A stretch of 64,000 bases of DNA, taken from CAZCVI01 sp964502145 (GTDB lineage: Bacteria; Acidobacteriota; Aminicenantia; UBA2199). Location: assembly GCA_964502145.1 (NCBI GenBank), contig CAZCVI010000011.1, forward strand, positions 53,384 through 117,383. Reading direction: 5' to 3'. A program made the translations under genes and the position numbers. Of this stretch, positions 15,001-21,015 are shown one piece after another. Positions within the stretch are counted from its first letter, which is position 1. Each line of letters starts with the position of its first letter. The notes under the pieces were generated by a model, which saw only the letters and a list, made by a program, of their open reading frames with translations, ran no database searches and was not told the DNA's origin.

Positions 15001-15583
15001 TGAGCAGGGTGGTACCAATGCCACCAATGATTGCGAGGATTTGCATCGCGTTCGGCGGTTCACTATTCTTCCATATGAAGAACTGCAAGGCCTCGTCTTT
15101 GAAGACCGCAACGTCAATGGCATCAAAGATGTCGGTGAACCCGGTATCCCCAACATACTCCTCAAAGATACCCGTGGTCGTATGTTCCGCAGTGATGCTG
15201 AGGGTCGTTTCACCGTTTTCGCCGGTGATGAGCATGAAGGCGTGCAGATTGAACTCAAATCCGTGCCAGCCAATTTTATCCTACGTGACAACCCCACCAA
15301 ACTAATCAACCGTCATTATACCGGTATGATTTACTTCAGTCTCATTCCCTGTAAAACCCTCACCGGTTTTGTCTATCAGGATGAAAACGAAAACGGTTCA
15401 TTCGACACCAGCGAAACCCGACCCGCCGGAGTCGTCTTAAAAGCCAAAGACAAAGAAGTAGTCACCGCCCCGGACGGACAATTCATTTTTCGCAACCTGC
15501 CCGTCTTATGGCAAGAGTGGGTAGAAATCAAGAAAGATCAACCTTTCTACAAAAAAGGCAAAAGTTTAAAGATACAATATTAA
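2..15583 (+). CDS. Giant DUF11/CARDB repeat surface protein (5'-partial)
   Basis: The frame is open to the left window edge, so the N-terminus, including any signal peptide, is missing; more than 5190 residues are visible. About eight DUF11-like Ig modules (170-4370) carry the KTP...VTWTLTVENTG pattern. About 22 CARDB-like modules follow (4375-11880), each with a D/NL..xSVTP..C start and a C-E-x(n)-N end. One more DUF11 module lies at 11890-12290, then about 800 residues of mainly helical, non-repetitive sequence (12300-14690), a DUF11-like module (14690-15060) and two SdrD-B-like modules with calcium-type DxNxNGxxD loops (15070-15583). No LPXTG motif, C-terminal membrane helix or typical sorting domain is seen. 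By analogy with these families it is probably an extracellular adhesin or stalk; its ligand and anchoring are unknown. A perfect palindrome follows the stop codon. Confidence 0.85.
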   Translation, partial: VGATTLLDGQTISITFNLQTACNAVSGSLNTLIDYQISGTPMCDNTGVLNIQVNPGAVTIKKTPNVIPQELGQNVTWTLTVENTGFGVIKNVKVTDNLGAGLSYVSCTEGGVNVGQITTWDAAVFPALAEMAPGTILTMDITSQVVQCEFLDNVADVRFGCDAVTDCFNTATDGGTATASVQRIVKTPLISYTPPNITFNYCEDYVDVSFTISNVGDGRAHSVWTVVDFSPLTVTNVSAGTIYNATDHRFEHTDPILPGGNYVLSFRLNYASWCGGTFPAKDLLWQKVYEDDCHQLFYPPVEMSVINPPVGAVSLALSKSGAGSVIQIGDVIAYTITSSYTGPLTCGSGSTGTITVVDSIPTGFVVIDADGGTYVPGGGGTGGTITWTYLPPTTLSRTITVQSPLIANCETYCNTIFTNSVSASGVDCCGCALTANASETSAIECAEGVTSQKVATGPTQRCADITYTNTYTFDGGSTATLNNLLFTEHAENQQVYNNNLSITLDGVDISGSVLMTDTTPGGSLVFDFSGGPATPLAGRVLVIQYNLTATAATVAACTNSTFYSWSSLSMGASGSSCLGDGVIHETTPVTIGSPSMSLAITGLGAIFHKCESQQITLTLRQTSTFNPKDVKLKLSGLNYYVIDPTNPAAITCSGDVSPVACLPVVDGNGDYNWTFNDLFTGQNQTATIVLNVQKRCTGTGDLVATAYFDDLCTDDATSDELCSVTATETPTLLLSGDLLIEKTPEVYYATTNTVQWVIYLTNRGTGTAYNVWVDDVLGAGLLFTSAVVDDMTGVTVTGNLNHSGSVINGANIAITDMTAGERRMITFTAEVIDCNNLTNLATTSWGCIGVDCQVAVTDTSTVKIPAPNLINTNTITPSGGVNACDSPDGFITLRNAGQVTCYNLQVTETLPAGLLYVTGTTRWRLNSGVWNGPNVAYDPVPTTSPLVWTKTQIPGLATSNPGDTIEIEFQMISDCPFLGGDLKVATQYENPCADVFTNAESKFTVAYHAPVITVTKTRANDPIDCNQDITWNITVTNNSGYAMPIVWVEDTMDAAYTYVSSTGNAPYTSDNGTNVFQKVTWELENIPTGTTVNLTLTAHTDSSPCSPDLDNTVQAWWGCGNPDGDSGTKPGVDETGSNICLGATGVSAVRTETRQPSVGYMNISLSPASIDSCNDDTQMTLVLVNSGDTDASDLDLVVTLPVGLSYNAGSSLMYQGVDDTGVTAPIGDPNIVGSVLTYYNVGDRGIDLVNTLEKDGGNDTIVLKFSVKSSCYTTQNVGLNLRYYDCCGLTQYSTTSSPQVTALYPVLSVVKSVSPSTVDCGNDVTWTVAVSNTGTGNAEVIRVVDTLGDWLDYAGNFTEDQPGTITPAVIGGNPQVIGWEMTNLAAGTTATFTFDATLNPDGLPNQNSCAVALRQNNVTAQWACGTSGDATDDNPNTVGYDCTNSGSATAGPITVPMPDLLITTITPGISCTTGDGVFSGTVSVTVQNQGTAATLAGFTVSVTDGTWTGTGTTGVLAAGASVTVTINTSGWGINCHSCTPYTLDATVDSTLAVCECNEANNTSSLSYTPPLPDFKVNSITPTCTADGRLRVRVNISNVGCANSTANFIVHLVDDQGHSADSTAIPLNAGASTNVDFSNWVSACSPATVNFTATVDNTNTNCECDSDNSLVYAYNNTLPNLVVSTITPSTSCTGDGTVSGTIAVQISNTGNGAVTADFRIAVNDGQGWTATPWYNATLGGTLPLAAGANATVNVPWTRGFTTAAYTCNFPTITVTLDSTSVICECSNASNASTSSYSMTYPNLRITSVTPSCTPGGDGTYSVAVVVNNNGCGTATNAVVRVSDNDGQTSDQTVTLAAGASQTLTYAPWPADGNPATLTFTTTLDPGTAICELTGTDNTNSTNFTRGNLNLVSITPACTADGTYQVSLVIQNNGSAAINTNFVVRLTDNDGHTSDQNFTAIGGTLPFNNGTSQTVVFSGWTVDCNPTTINFSGALDPTNLICESNSGDNTNTGTVTINDLQAVSVVPATSCTADGTITGTMVVTVANNGGNAINSDFRILVSDGQGWTSELRYNVDLGGTLPIAAGTSQSVTFNWTRSFSATPYVCSFPSISVTVDSQSAICECSSSNNSNTASYSMPYPNLNVVSVTPTCNSDGSYSIAVTVSNTGCGTATNAVVRLSDNDGQTADQTVTLAAGASSTLTYAPWPADGNPAALTFTATIDPAAALCELTGDDHSEVVTYDNPNLRIVLITPDCSADGTYSVSLEIENSGTGNVTSDFVVRLADNDGHTVNQNFTAIGGTLPLTAGTQQTVVFTPWTVDGNPTTINFTGTLDPTNQICESNNTDNTGTGTFTINDLNAVSVVAATSCASDGSITGTMVVTVSNLGGNAINSDFSILVNDGQGWTSELLYNTDLGGTLPIAAGATASVTFNWTRAFTATPYVCSFTSISASIDSQNAICEVTSGNNGATTTYTLPYPNLNLVSVTPTCNSDGSYAIAVTVSNNGCGTATNAVVRLSDNDGQTDDQTVTLAAGASSTLTYSPWLADGNPAALTFTAVIDPAAAICELTGDDHTEVVTYNTPNLRIVSITPDCTADGSYRVSLIIENNGTADINTNFVVRLADNDGRTVNQNFTAIGGTLPLVAGTQQTVVFNPWTVDGNPTTINFTGTLDPTNLICESNNSDNGGSGTFTINDLNAVSVVAATSCASDGSITGTMVVTVSNLGGNAITNDFSILVNDGQGWTSELRYNADLGGTLPIAPGASSSVTFNWTRAFSATPYICSFPGITVSLDSQNGICEVTNGNNGANTTYSLPYPNLRAISVTPTCNSDGTYSIAVVVDNNGCGTATNAVVRLSDNDGHSVDQTVTLVPGVPQTLTFSSWPVDGNPAALIFTAEIDPDDAICELTDPDTVGLIPNHIVIITYNNPNLHLVSITPTCTGDTTYRVDMVIENNGTANITSDFVVRLADNDGHTLDRNFTAIGGTLPLTAGTQQTVSFNNWTVDCNPLTITFSGTLDPTDQICESNSTDDASTGITITVNNLNAVSVVATTSCTSDGTITGSMVVTVSNIGGNPITNDFRILVNDGQGWTSELWYQTNLGGTLPIAVGASSSVTIPWTRNFTATPYVCTFSTITATVDSQGDICECNSVDNVTTSTYTLPYPDLTITTVGSSVTCLGDGSLTGTTVTVRNGGCAGATGVVIRLASDCGLTFNDQTVDLAAGESKDVFFAFTSGIVSCTCNFNAIIDPDALICELDGTNNTGSSVATMLIPDLEVQSEATLIACATDGVFRVSGTVTLVNNGCGPNFTGNVPMRFTLFNRTGCTGTQIAQWVETFNGVDIVSAGGTQVFTIQPHDINANFFTSSTNCMVSLRIEADYNNTICEWDGTDNTLCVDKTSDCLDLEAVEIKATTACVADGNFNRSLAFTLRNSGGKPITHDFTIKVDDGHGWSAEKRYNADLGGPLPLTAGTSATVTFNWNRTIDTTTCDFGTITAQVDTQNEICQGSTDNDTVTTSYEMPYANLKPTAIVVSCSTDGFYTAKVTITNDGCADCGPGNFTVRMQDNLGNGFDQVISTSTLTKGASYTVEFNQWPAACDPDEITFTAIVDTKNTVCEIRGDDNQLSFIYKNISPDLVITTLTPAAICSTPGNISGSLTLTLLNQGNGPVTQDFKVTCDDGAGWTTEKYYAGDLGGSLPIAANETVIIRIPWTRDFTKAPFTCNFNNIKVSLDVQTGICECKAENNETTATYNLPFTDLKLDSLAILCQKDGQKQMQFTVGNDGCEDQRDDFNITISEIVSGLSKTLSFTALGGKLPLSRGTTQTIIYEQWTFDCTATATQFKVSLGAGSFCDLRGENNSTAVAQSTLEPDLLLENVDWTCNADGTITFRVSVANLGSGNASNVPITVYDHTGKAIFTRTIDLTPGAHAQFTFTTAPYPTNTSMTFRFLMDESDIICECNGANNEKAVTVNCSGGTNKPILEISKTCPPGQQPGGLFRFEIHLNNKAQSDLTQVVIEDFLPAGFQYVNGSSVWNTTKLPDPQITDRLTWIIPSLVKGTSGTLMFSAVTNADIDPGRYCNTAQAKAHVGDQTGVEVSSELTECCTVVTRENGMGCCLNVEEWAMTPFYKPDSPLSLIEPYFRTDSSMFTVYSIFKLWKDQNLEPDSMPRFMKERLLNYARSNIEEFYLTSRLGLTLEDHSLWLSAAGAYPEQNKQSNAGNAWVHHQVDETMTLSQVAFELLALNEGVQVETNTEVKQKLHTIIQKKLTFLSKYMSDLPHAWELKVTGKETENGSFNVRDLDGDATLYDKAALFLAVTELQRNGYVDWVAYDKQLRPLLKSLDNTSFDRNNRREEFLFIMALHQSGQPELLAQAKAKMLNFEEIFANDKQPPEQGHQSLDNIADYSLAVYLDRSVGGTLFPELMKRMKEKFYLADTGIYADKQPDFTYKLQLRDLAPLILAFDSSAQEEQEQYATVLYRTFDEVGLFLKKRNLMEGNPLYSLLRNYPFSEPLLPVLSFTKAKRNIAPVFSRDAVVHSTLVKPLGEILIPGSYTKILSPVYETSSATIANVSFGLQYLGQQISADSERVNKEEGRSLTERGKTYMDSLLVSGAGYLENNKVLIPFDNIAIIGPKQAEHNLEPMDAGFTFSSETLANYLLAEKHYVANNGKQAQAVQQLLAQQFRIIEQLAALEFIPLRFQLYIENASGQITLVPSVEPASKMTVAKLMHVSSAEKMVKQLASALKKAKGQILPEDLVFLSTAPEVLPYFKEELTALVDPKDASVTGNTADILARQLLGQDADKIQKSMEKLAKQWDKVAIIPQSDDIETIEKGLVSHHTPGQFMLYLLAMNSNVHVNVNTATQTSVEATPEFRFKRTLNLFTYLLENEWGLEWDNANSFITLPSADYQVFKEEPRENAQPGDRINFRVRVDNTCPEGLGIGRDLSSLYLKATFTPSLLYVGTQAVDGLDVIGDFQWHYNGFPQGSLLEYVYQAHVPNEFAFNYIDGTIYAGGRLGLDEQGGTNATNDCEDLHRVRRFTILPYEELQGLVFEDRNVNGIKDVGEPGIPNILLKDTRGRMFRSDAEGRFTVFAGDEHEGVQIELKSVPANFILRDNPTKLINRHYTGMIYFSLIPCKTLTGFVYQDENENGSFDTSETRPAGVVLKAKDKEVVTAPDGQFIFRNLPVLWQEWVEIKKDQPFYKKGKSLKIQY
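5038..9465 (+). repeat. ~1-kb higher-order coding repeat (CARDB triads)
   Basis: Three CARDB subtypes recur in fixed order. The C type contains DGQGW and LGGTLPIA. The A type contains GCGTATNAVVR and DNDGQT. The B type contains DNDGHT and AIGGTLPL. C modules start near 5038, 6050, 7060, 8068 and 9102, so the unit is about 1010 bp. Neighbouring copies are nearly identical in protein and clearly similar in DNA, which points to unequal recombination or gene conversion and to length variation between strains. Confidence 0.85.
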
Positions 15584-15597
15584 TATATAGTACTGCA

Positions 15598-15625
15598 CCA
15601 GGGAGCATTGTAAAATGCTCCCTGG
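15598..15625 (+). terminator. Perfect 12-bp stem after the giant gene
   Basis: CCAGGGAGCATT is followed by a 4-nt loop and its exact complement, 15 bp after the stop codon. There is only a short T run behind it, so it may act as a weak terminator or as an mRNA 3'-end stabiliser. Confidence 0.55.
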
Positions 15626-15636
15626 TTTGAAAGTAG

Positions 15637-15655
15637 AAGCGGCATCCTGCCGCTT
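15637..15655 (+). repeat. REP-like hairpin with GTAG foot
   Basis: AAGCGGCA-TCC-TGCCGCTT, preceded by GTAG at 15633-15636. This is one member of the REP-like family in this window. A CACGAAG-rich stretch (about 15668-15710) follows, as it does after other members. Confidence 0.65.
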
Positions 15656-15769
15656 TAAAAAGGATTTTTTGCCACGAAGACCATGAAGGGACACGAAGAA
15701 AAGAAAGAACACCCGGCCATAAAGGTTGATTTTTCTGGGGTTTTGTATTATATTAAGAAGGAACCCGTG

Positions 15770-16002
15770 GGTATTGTCAAAAGTTACATGAAAGAATAGG
15801 AGTTTAGAAGATGAGAATATTAATGATTCCTTGGGTCGTGGAAATATGTAAAAGGCGGAGCCTTTCCCACATTCCCACAACCCTTTTTGTTGCTAATATA
15901 TCGAAAATAATTACCATGCGTGGGGGGAGACACGCGCTAAACGCGAAGAACCCCCTTGTATGCAGGCTTTCAAATATATTAGCGGTAAAACTTTGACAAT
16001 AC
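15770..16002. mobile_element. 233-bp inverted-repeat element (MITE-like) with 9-bp target duplication
   Basis: The left end GTATTGTCAAAAGTTAC (15771-15787) and the right end GTAAAACTTTGACAATAC (15985-16002) are inverted copies. GAACCCGTG occurs directly on both outer sides (15761-15769 and 16003-16011), as expected of a target-site duplication. The element lies between the likely promoter and the ribosome binding site of the DUF433 gene. It carries no transposase; inside are C-rich and G-rich runs able to pair. It should be non-autonomous. Confidence 0.7.
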
Positions 16003-16027
16003 GAACCCGTGTTTAAGGAGGCAATAC

Positions 16028-16279
16028 ATGGCATTATTAGATCGAATCACAATTGACCCCGGCATTTGTATGGGACAGCCGACCATCAGGGGGATGCGTA
16101 TCACCGTATCCCTGATACTGAAGGTCGTGGCTTCTGGCTTGTCTATCAGCGAGATACTAAATGCCTACCCTGAATTGGAGAAAGAAGATATTTCTCAGTC
16201 TTTGAAATATGCTGCTTGGCTGGCCTCGGAAAAAACAGTATACATCCCGACAAGAGGAGCGGCCAGTGCAATCGCTTGA
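16028..16279 (+). CDS. DUF433 antitoxin
   Basis: An 83-residue DUF433-family protein. The family hallmarks DPGICMGQPTIRGMRITVS and an IL..YPELE..DI segment are visible. DUF433 proteins carry a helix-turn-helix and act as antitoxins to DUF5615 PIN-like nucleases. The start ATG has AAGGAGG upstream. Its 3' end overlaps the toxin gene by 14 bp, so the two are translationally coupled. It should bind DNA and autoregulate the pair; the upstream region has been split by an inverted-repeat element, which may have changed expression. Confidence 0.9.
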   Translation: MALLDRITIDPGICMGQPTIRGMRITVSLILKVVASGLSISEILNAYPELEKEDISQSLKYAAWLASEKTVYIPTRGAASAIA

Positions 16280-16640
16280 GTTCATTGCTGACATGAACAT
16301 CTCACCATTGACGGTAAATCAACTCAGGGAGAAAGGGTTGAAGATAAAACGTGTCTCGGAAATTATGGATGCCCGAACCAGTGATATGGACATATTAGAA
16401 TATGCTCACGTGAAAAATCAAGTGATCATCTCCTATGACCTTGATTTCTCTGAATTATTGGCCATTCATGGTTACGATCACCCCAGTCTCATTAACCTTC
16501 GTACCGACGATATGTCTCCAGACTTTGCCACTGGACGAATCATGGAAATTGTAACCGCTCTGGAAACGGAGTTAAAAGAAGGGATTGTGGCCAGTGTGGA
16601 TAATACCTCTATACGATTCAGAAGTTTACCGATTAAATAA
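16266..16640 (+). CDS. DUF5615 PIN-like toxin
   Basis: A 124-residue PIN-like nuclease of the DUF5615 family, probably acting on RNA. The GTG start at 16266 is chosen because AGAGGAG lies 7 nt upstream and because the family begins right before the F-x-A-D-M-N segment. Conserved acidic residues are visible in FIADMN, in SDMDILEYA and in SYDLDFSEL, as is the PSLINLR strand. The length is normal, so the toxin looks intact. The DUF433 antitoxin gene lies immediately upstream and overlaps it. Confidence 0.88.
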   Translation: MQSLEFIADMNISPLTVNQLREKGLKIKRVSEIMDARTSDMDILEYAHVKNQVIISYDLDFSELLAIHGYDHPSLINLRTDDMSPDFATGRIMEIVTALETELKEGIVASVDNTSIRFRSLPIK

Positions 16641-16787
16641 GTCAATTTTAAGTGGGTCGAGCAAGGGGGGGCAAAACTCTTACGACGTAAATGGGGGGGT
16701 AGGTTTTTGGTCTGCACCATGTGAGTGGGGGTGATCCACGCTTTCCGGAAGATGTGGAATGTCTTTGCGACTTCAACTGATAAAACC

Positions 16788-19700
16788 TCAATAGCTATAT
16801 TTTTCCTTTATATAATTGAGCATGTTGGCGCTCAATTCATTTATTAAAGCTAAGGTAAGAGGAATCACCTGGTCAATTACAATTTTTACCCCCCCCTCTT
16901 GGTCTGGTTTAACAAAATAACAACCTCTAAAATTCTTTAAGGATTGCGAAAGCTCTGAACTATCATCTATGCATTGAGTTTCTATCTTTTCAAGAATATG
17001 GGAAATAGAGATGAACAAGTCTACTAGTTTTTTTTCAATAGTGATTAAATAATCATACTTGCTTGAGTCTTCTTCAAAAGGGAACTCATGGCATTTACAA
17101 AAGTGTTTGAATAAACCAATAAGTTCAGAAAGTTTTGAGGTGGCTTCTCTTGTCTTTATGATGAATTCATCTTCAAATGGAGTTAAGTGAATAGTGAAGG
17201 ATTTTTTTATTTGGTCCAGTGGAATTAAGCTTAAAATAATATTTTCAAAAATCGATTGCTTATTTATAATATCAAGCAATGAAATTGTTATGACTGAATC
17301 ATATATTATTTTGTTTTTGAAGGTGAACAAAAAGATAAACCGTCGCCTATAAATATCCATTATATAGAAACATAAGGAGTCAAACTTAACATCCCTAAAA
17401 TAATTGAAAAGGGCTTTTTCAGTTTTTTTTAATATAAAATCGAGATCAATAAGCGATTTTAAGTCACATTGAAAAAAAACCAATTTATCTCCATCAATAA
17501 TTGTCTCCCTGGAATCTTTGATAAATAATTCCTTTGAACAATCACGATTGATGAGCACTTTTATGTTTTCAAGTTGGTTTGAGAGAAAATTATTAATATA
17601 ATTTTCATTCATCCAATGAGCATTAGACAGTGTCTTGTCTGGATTGTATGCGAGGTTAAACCAAATAGGCAATAATACGTTAAAGCACTTAATCTCTTGA
17701 TTCTCCAATTTTTTATACTCATCTTCACCATCAGCCAGAATGAATTGATAAAAAAGTCTTTTAAAAGAGTTCTGAAAATCGAGTATGAAGCGATAAGAGT
17801 CTTTGAGGTTAATCAATGAAAGGTGATTAATATTCTCAAGCGTTGGCTTTTTTGGTGTTTCCAAACTTGTGAATATTTTTTTACCAATTTTATTCATCAT
17901 GGAATTGTAGCGGAATATTTTCTTTGCTTGATCGAGAAAATTATTCAAAGAGGTGCGATAATCTAAATATTTACCGTAATAATCGAATCTTTTTGTCAAA
18001 TTATTTTTAGCAGAGGCACATGAATTTATATAATTGCAATTAATGCTCCCTTCTGGGGAATCAATTGGGCTTCTTTTACCCTCAAAATTAAAACCAAATC
18101 TGTCAACCGCAGTTTTGGGAAGCAACACGTCCTGAGATACCACAATTTCGAGATCAGACAACTTATCGATAAATTCATCAATAAAGGAGGTATTGACAAT
18201 TTTCTTTTTTGAAAAGTAGATTTTTAAATCTCCGATAATATTTTCAAGAATATCTTTTATTCTTTCTCTTTGAACGCGGATTTTCAGATAGTAGTCTTTC
18301 CATTCGTTCATGCGGTACTGGTAATTCACAATGCCAATAAAATTGGAATTGATCTCAGGGAGATAAGTGTGTGGGAGGTGTTCTCTTCCAATCCTTTTTT
18401 GCAAATCATCAGGCTGCCCTTCGGAAATAATAACTTGTCCATAAGCATCACTTGCATAGACATCTTTATCTGGGACCAGTTCGCGAAGCATCATTAATTT
18501 TTTTAAATTTTTATCATGAAGACTAATGGTTTCGGATTCATTGTCTGTACTATTGATCCATCTCCAAAAGAACTCTATCTTGATAGTTTCTTCATCCTCG
18601 GATATCTTCTCGATTTCCATTTGCTCTTTGTATATATCAAGAATCTTTTTCTTGTGGGTAGTGTACCATTCAATGAAACAGACGTTTTTGCTTTCAAAGA
18701 AAGCCAAAATAATTTTCGAGAGAATCTCTATAGGAAAAGATAGGAAATCATTAAAATTCGTATTCTTAATAATATCCTCAATTGAAGTTGGAACTTCAAA
18801 ATAATAACTCAAAAAAATCACTTCGGAAACTTTTAGCCAGTCCTCGTCGGATTCTACATCAATGCAAAAATTTGAAATGTTTTTTAAAAGTTGTTCTGAT
18901 AATGGAAATGCCTCCAATTTCGAACTTTGCCTCTTGTAATAGCACTGCAAATCAAAATTTTTAGACAATTCATCAAAGTTTTTCCAATGAGGCCAAGTAT
19001 TACTTGTGCGAACTCTCGCAATATTGAAGTCCAGTACCACGCTCCATGCTCTATAAAGCTTATCAAATAATTCATTGATCAGCAATTGATTCTGTAAGTA
19101 ATAGTTTTTTATATCCGCCCACTGCAATGCCTTATACATTGCGTACAATTCATTCCAGGTTTTTAAATTATAGCTCAGGAAAAAAGAGGATATTTCACCC
19201 AGAACATTGAAATGGTCATAAACTTGATTTAGCAGATAAAATTGCAGATCATTCCTATGAACCAAGGCAAAGGATTTTTTGAAGTACTCGAACCAATCAT
19301 AGATGCCATCCTCAAAAAGGATTTCATAAATTATATTTGACCGGATCGGGTGCATGGCCTCGATAAGATTTAGGCTTGGTTCATGGATAATTCGGATTAA
19401 ATACTCTTTTTCAAGCTCAACCAGCAGATTCATAGGGCTTTGGGGGGATGTGAAGTCAAGGATCTTTTTCAGATTTACCCGCACTCCATATTTTGTGATT
19501 AATGAGATTACTGCCAAAAAATCCAAATATTCCTTTGATCTGTTTTTTTCCAATGTGAGCAATTGTGCTTTGAGTCTGCTTTTTAATGTCTGCGTTTTTC
19601 TCAAATAATATACGTACTCCAGCAATGGACCTTGTCCGCCAAAGTTATTCCAGGAGTCCTGAAAATCAAGGGCATTTGCAATGGTGTGCTTTTGCCTGAT

Positions 19701-20903
19701 CTTTTCGAATATTTCGTGAGCTTCTTCCTGGTTGAATATCAAGTCAATGTCTTTGAAGGGGAATGCATGGGAACTCAAATCGCTCATCCTCCAGTTTTCT
19801 TCTCTGATGGTGATTAGTATTTTTATATTTTTTTTGCTGGATAATTGATCGAGTACGTTTGCCCAATATGGGTTATAAGCTTCCACGTCATAATAAATAA
19901 GGATGGGAATACCCAGTTTTAGGGCATACTCAATAAGTGCCGTGGAAATGTCTACTGATGCTTCATAATCAAGTATCTTCTTGATGTAAAAAGATAATTC
20001 TATTGGATGATATTCATTAATATACCGAAGGGCCAGAGTTGTTTTTCCCTGCCCTGATGCTCCATGCACTATCACGATGCTCCTATCTTTAAAGGCTGCT
20101 GAGATTAAGTCCAATTGATTCTGTCGGATGACATCCAGACCGAGTAAAATATGCTCGAATCGGGCACTGGTGCCTTCAATGAATGATTCTTCAAGGGCTT
20201 CTTTGTCCGAATTATTCAAATTGAATTCGGAAAATGGTTTGATCACGGTAAACCATGTCGAGTAATGTGCTTTTAAATCTTTCAAGAACTCCCCGATATG
20301 ATGAATTTGAGCCACAAGGGTGTTTTTTGTGAAACCACTCCTGGTTTCTGAGAAATTGGAAATCCATTTAGTCAAAAGATCACTGGTGACATCAGGTTGA
20401 GCTCCTCCGATTGTACCTTTTATGATATCTGCCACTTCTGCCGTAATTTTCCCTTCTTCCAGCTCTGTGAACCTGATTCTGTCGAAAAAGCTATTAATTG
20501 CAGGATGCGAAAAGTCATGGCCAGCTAATTTCTCTCTGACTTTTTGCTGGATTTCTTTGTCAGCTTCATTGAACGCTCGAAGCAACTCGGGGCTAACAGT
20601 TCCAAAGCATACGGCAAAAATCTCAATATCCTTATCATCTTTAATATGCTGCTCGGCTCTTTTGAAAAATCCAAGTTTTTGTTCTGGTTCAAAGGTAGAG
20701 AGGGTAATATTGTTTACGCTTGATTTAACTTGAACCAGTCGTCTTGTGTTTCTTTTTTCATCCTGTATGGTCAGGTCTTCATTTTTCTCCGGGATATAAT
20801 ACCAATGGTCTTCACCCTTTAAAGCCAAGTAAACGCAATATAAAGCCTGAAGCCTGAATCCCTTATACGTTGATGATATATCAATATCTGTTATCTCTGA
20901 CAT
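16788..20903 (-). CDS. Cap4-like nuclease / STAND ATPase (Avs-like defence protein)
   Basis: A 1371-residue protein. The N-terminus (about 1-170) resembles the Cap4 dsDNA endonuclease domain: RLQALYCVYLAL, then acidic residues near 42-43 and a QVK motif at 58-60. A P-loop follows (GASGQGKT, about 281-288), then a Walker-B-like strand (ILIYYD, about 334-339) and a sensor-like ILITIREENWR strand, as in NACHT/STAND ATPases. The remaining roughly 900 residues are helical and should form the sensor. Nuclease-STAND proteins of this kind (the Avs family) recognise phage proteins and then cut DNA. It is a single-gene unit on the minus strand with AAGGATG before the ATG. The sequence is more AT-rich than its neighbours, which suggests transfer. 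The exact Avs subtype cannot be assigned by eye. Confidence 0.8.
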   Translation of the reverse strand: MSEITDIDISSTYKGFRLQALYCVYLALKGEDHWYYIPEKNEDLTIQDEKRNTRRLVQVKSSVNNITLSTFEPEQKLGFFKRAEQHIKDDKDIEIFAVCFGTVSPELLRAFNEADKEIQQKVREKLAGHDFSHPAINSFFDRIRFTELEEGKITAEVADIIKGTIGGAQPDVTSDLLTKWISNFSETRSGFTKNTLVAQIHHIGEFLKDLKAHYSTWFTVIKPFSEFNLNNSDKEALEESFIEGTSARFEHILLGLDVIRQNQLDLISAAFKDRSIVIVHGASGQGKTTLALRYINEYHPIELSFYIKKILDYEASVDISTALIEYALKLGIPILIYYDVEAYNPYWANVLDQLSSKKNIKILITIREENWRMSDLSSHAFPFKDIDLIFNQEEAHEIFEKIRQKHTIANALDFQDSWNNFGGQGPLLEYVYYLRKTQTLKSRLKAQLLTLEKNRSKEYLDFLAVISLITKYGVRVNLKKILDFTSPQSPMNLLVELEKEYLIRIIHEPSLNLIEAMHPIRSNIIYEILFEDGIYDWFEYFKKSFALVHRNDLQFYLLNQVYDHFNVLGEISSFFLSYNLKTWNELYAMYKALQWADIKNYYLQNQLLINELFDKLYRAWSVVLDFNIARVRTSNTWPHWKNFDELSKNFDLQCYYKRQSSKLEAFPLSEQLLKNISNFCIDVESDEDWLKVSEVIFLSYYFEVPTSIEDIIKNTNFNDFLSFPIEILSKIILAFFESKNVCFIEWYTTHKKKILDIYKEQMEIEKISEDEETIKIEFFWRWINSTDNESETISLHDKNLKKLMMLRELVPDKDVYASDAYGQVIISEGQPDDLQKRIGREHLPHTYLPEINSNFIGIVNYQYRMNEWKDYYLKIRVQRERIKDILENIIGDLKIYFSKKKIVNTSFIDEFIDKLSDLEIVVSQDVLLPKTAVDRFGFNFEGKRSPIDSPEGSINCNYINSCASAKNNLTKRFDYYGKYLDYRTSLNNFLDQAKKIFRYNSMMNKIGKKIFTSLETPKKPTLENINHLSLINLKDSYRFILDFQNSFKRLFYQFILADGEDEYKKLENQEIKCFNVLLPIWFNLAYNPDKTLSNAHWMNENYINNFLSNQLENIKVLINRDCSKELFIKDSRETIIDGDKLVFFQCDLKSLIDLDFILKKTEKALFNYFRDVKFDSLCFYIMDIYRRRFIFLFTFKNKIIYDSVITISLLDIINKQSIFENIILSLIPLDQIKKSFTIHLTPFEDEFIIKTREATSKLSELIGLFKHFCKCHEFPFEEDSSKYDYLITIEKKLVDLFISISHILEKIETQCIDDSSELSQSLKNFRGCYFVKPDQEGGVKIVIDQVIPLTLALINELSANMLNYIKEKYSY

Positions 20904-21015
20904 TTTACATCCTTAATATTAATTTGTATTGATAGGGTTAAATGGAAAAAATTGATTTTGGCAACTCTGAATAACCTCTTTGTTTTTCTCCAGATTGTGA
21001 TTTGCAATGGGTGAT

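Noticed and set aside
236..15309. Many minus-strand and alternative-frame open frames inside the giant gene
   Set aside because: They are shadows caused by its repetitive, stop-poor composition; they repeat with the CARDB period and have no ribosome binding sites.
15811..15996. 61-codon frame with AGGAG upstream
   Set aside because: It lies wholly inside the 233-bp inverted-repeat element and has low-complexity, non-protein-like sequence.
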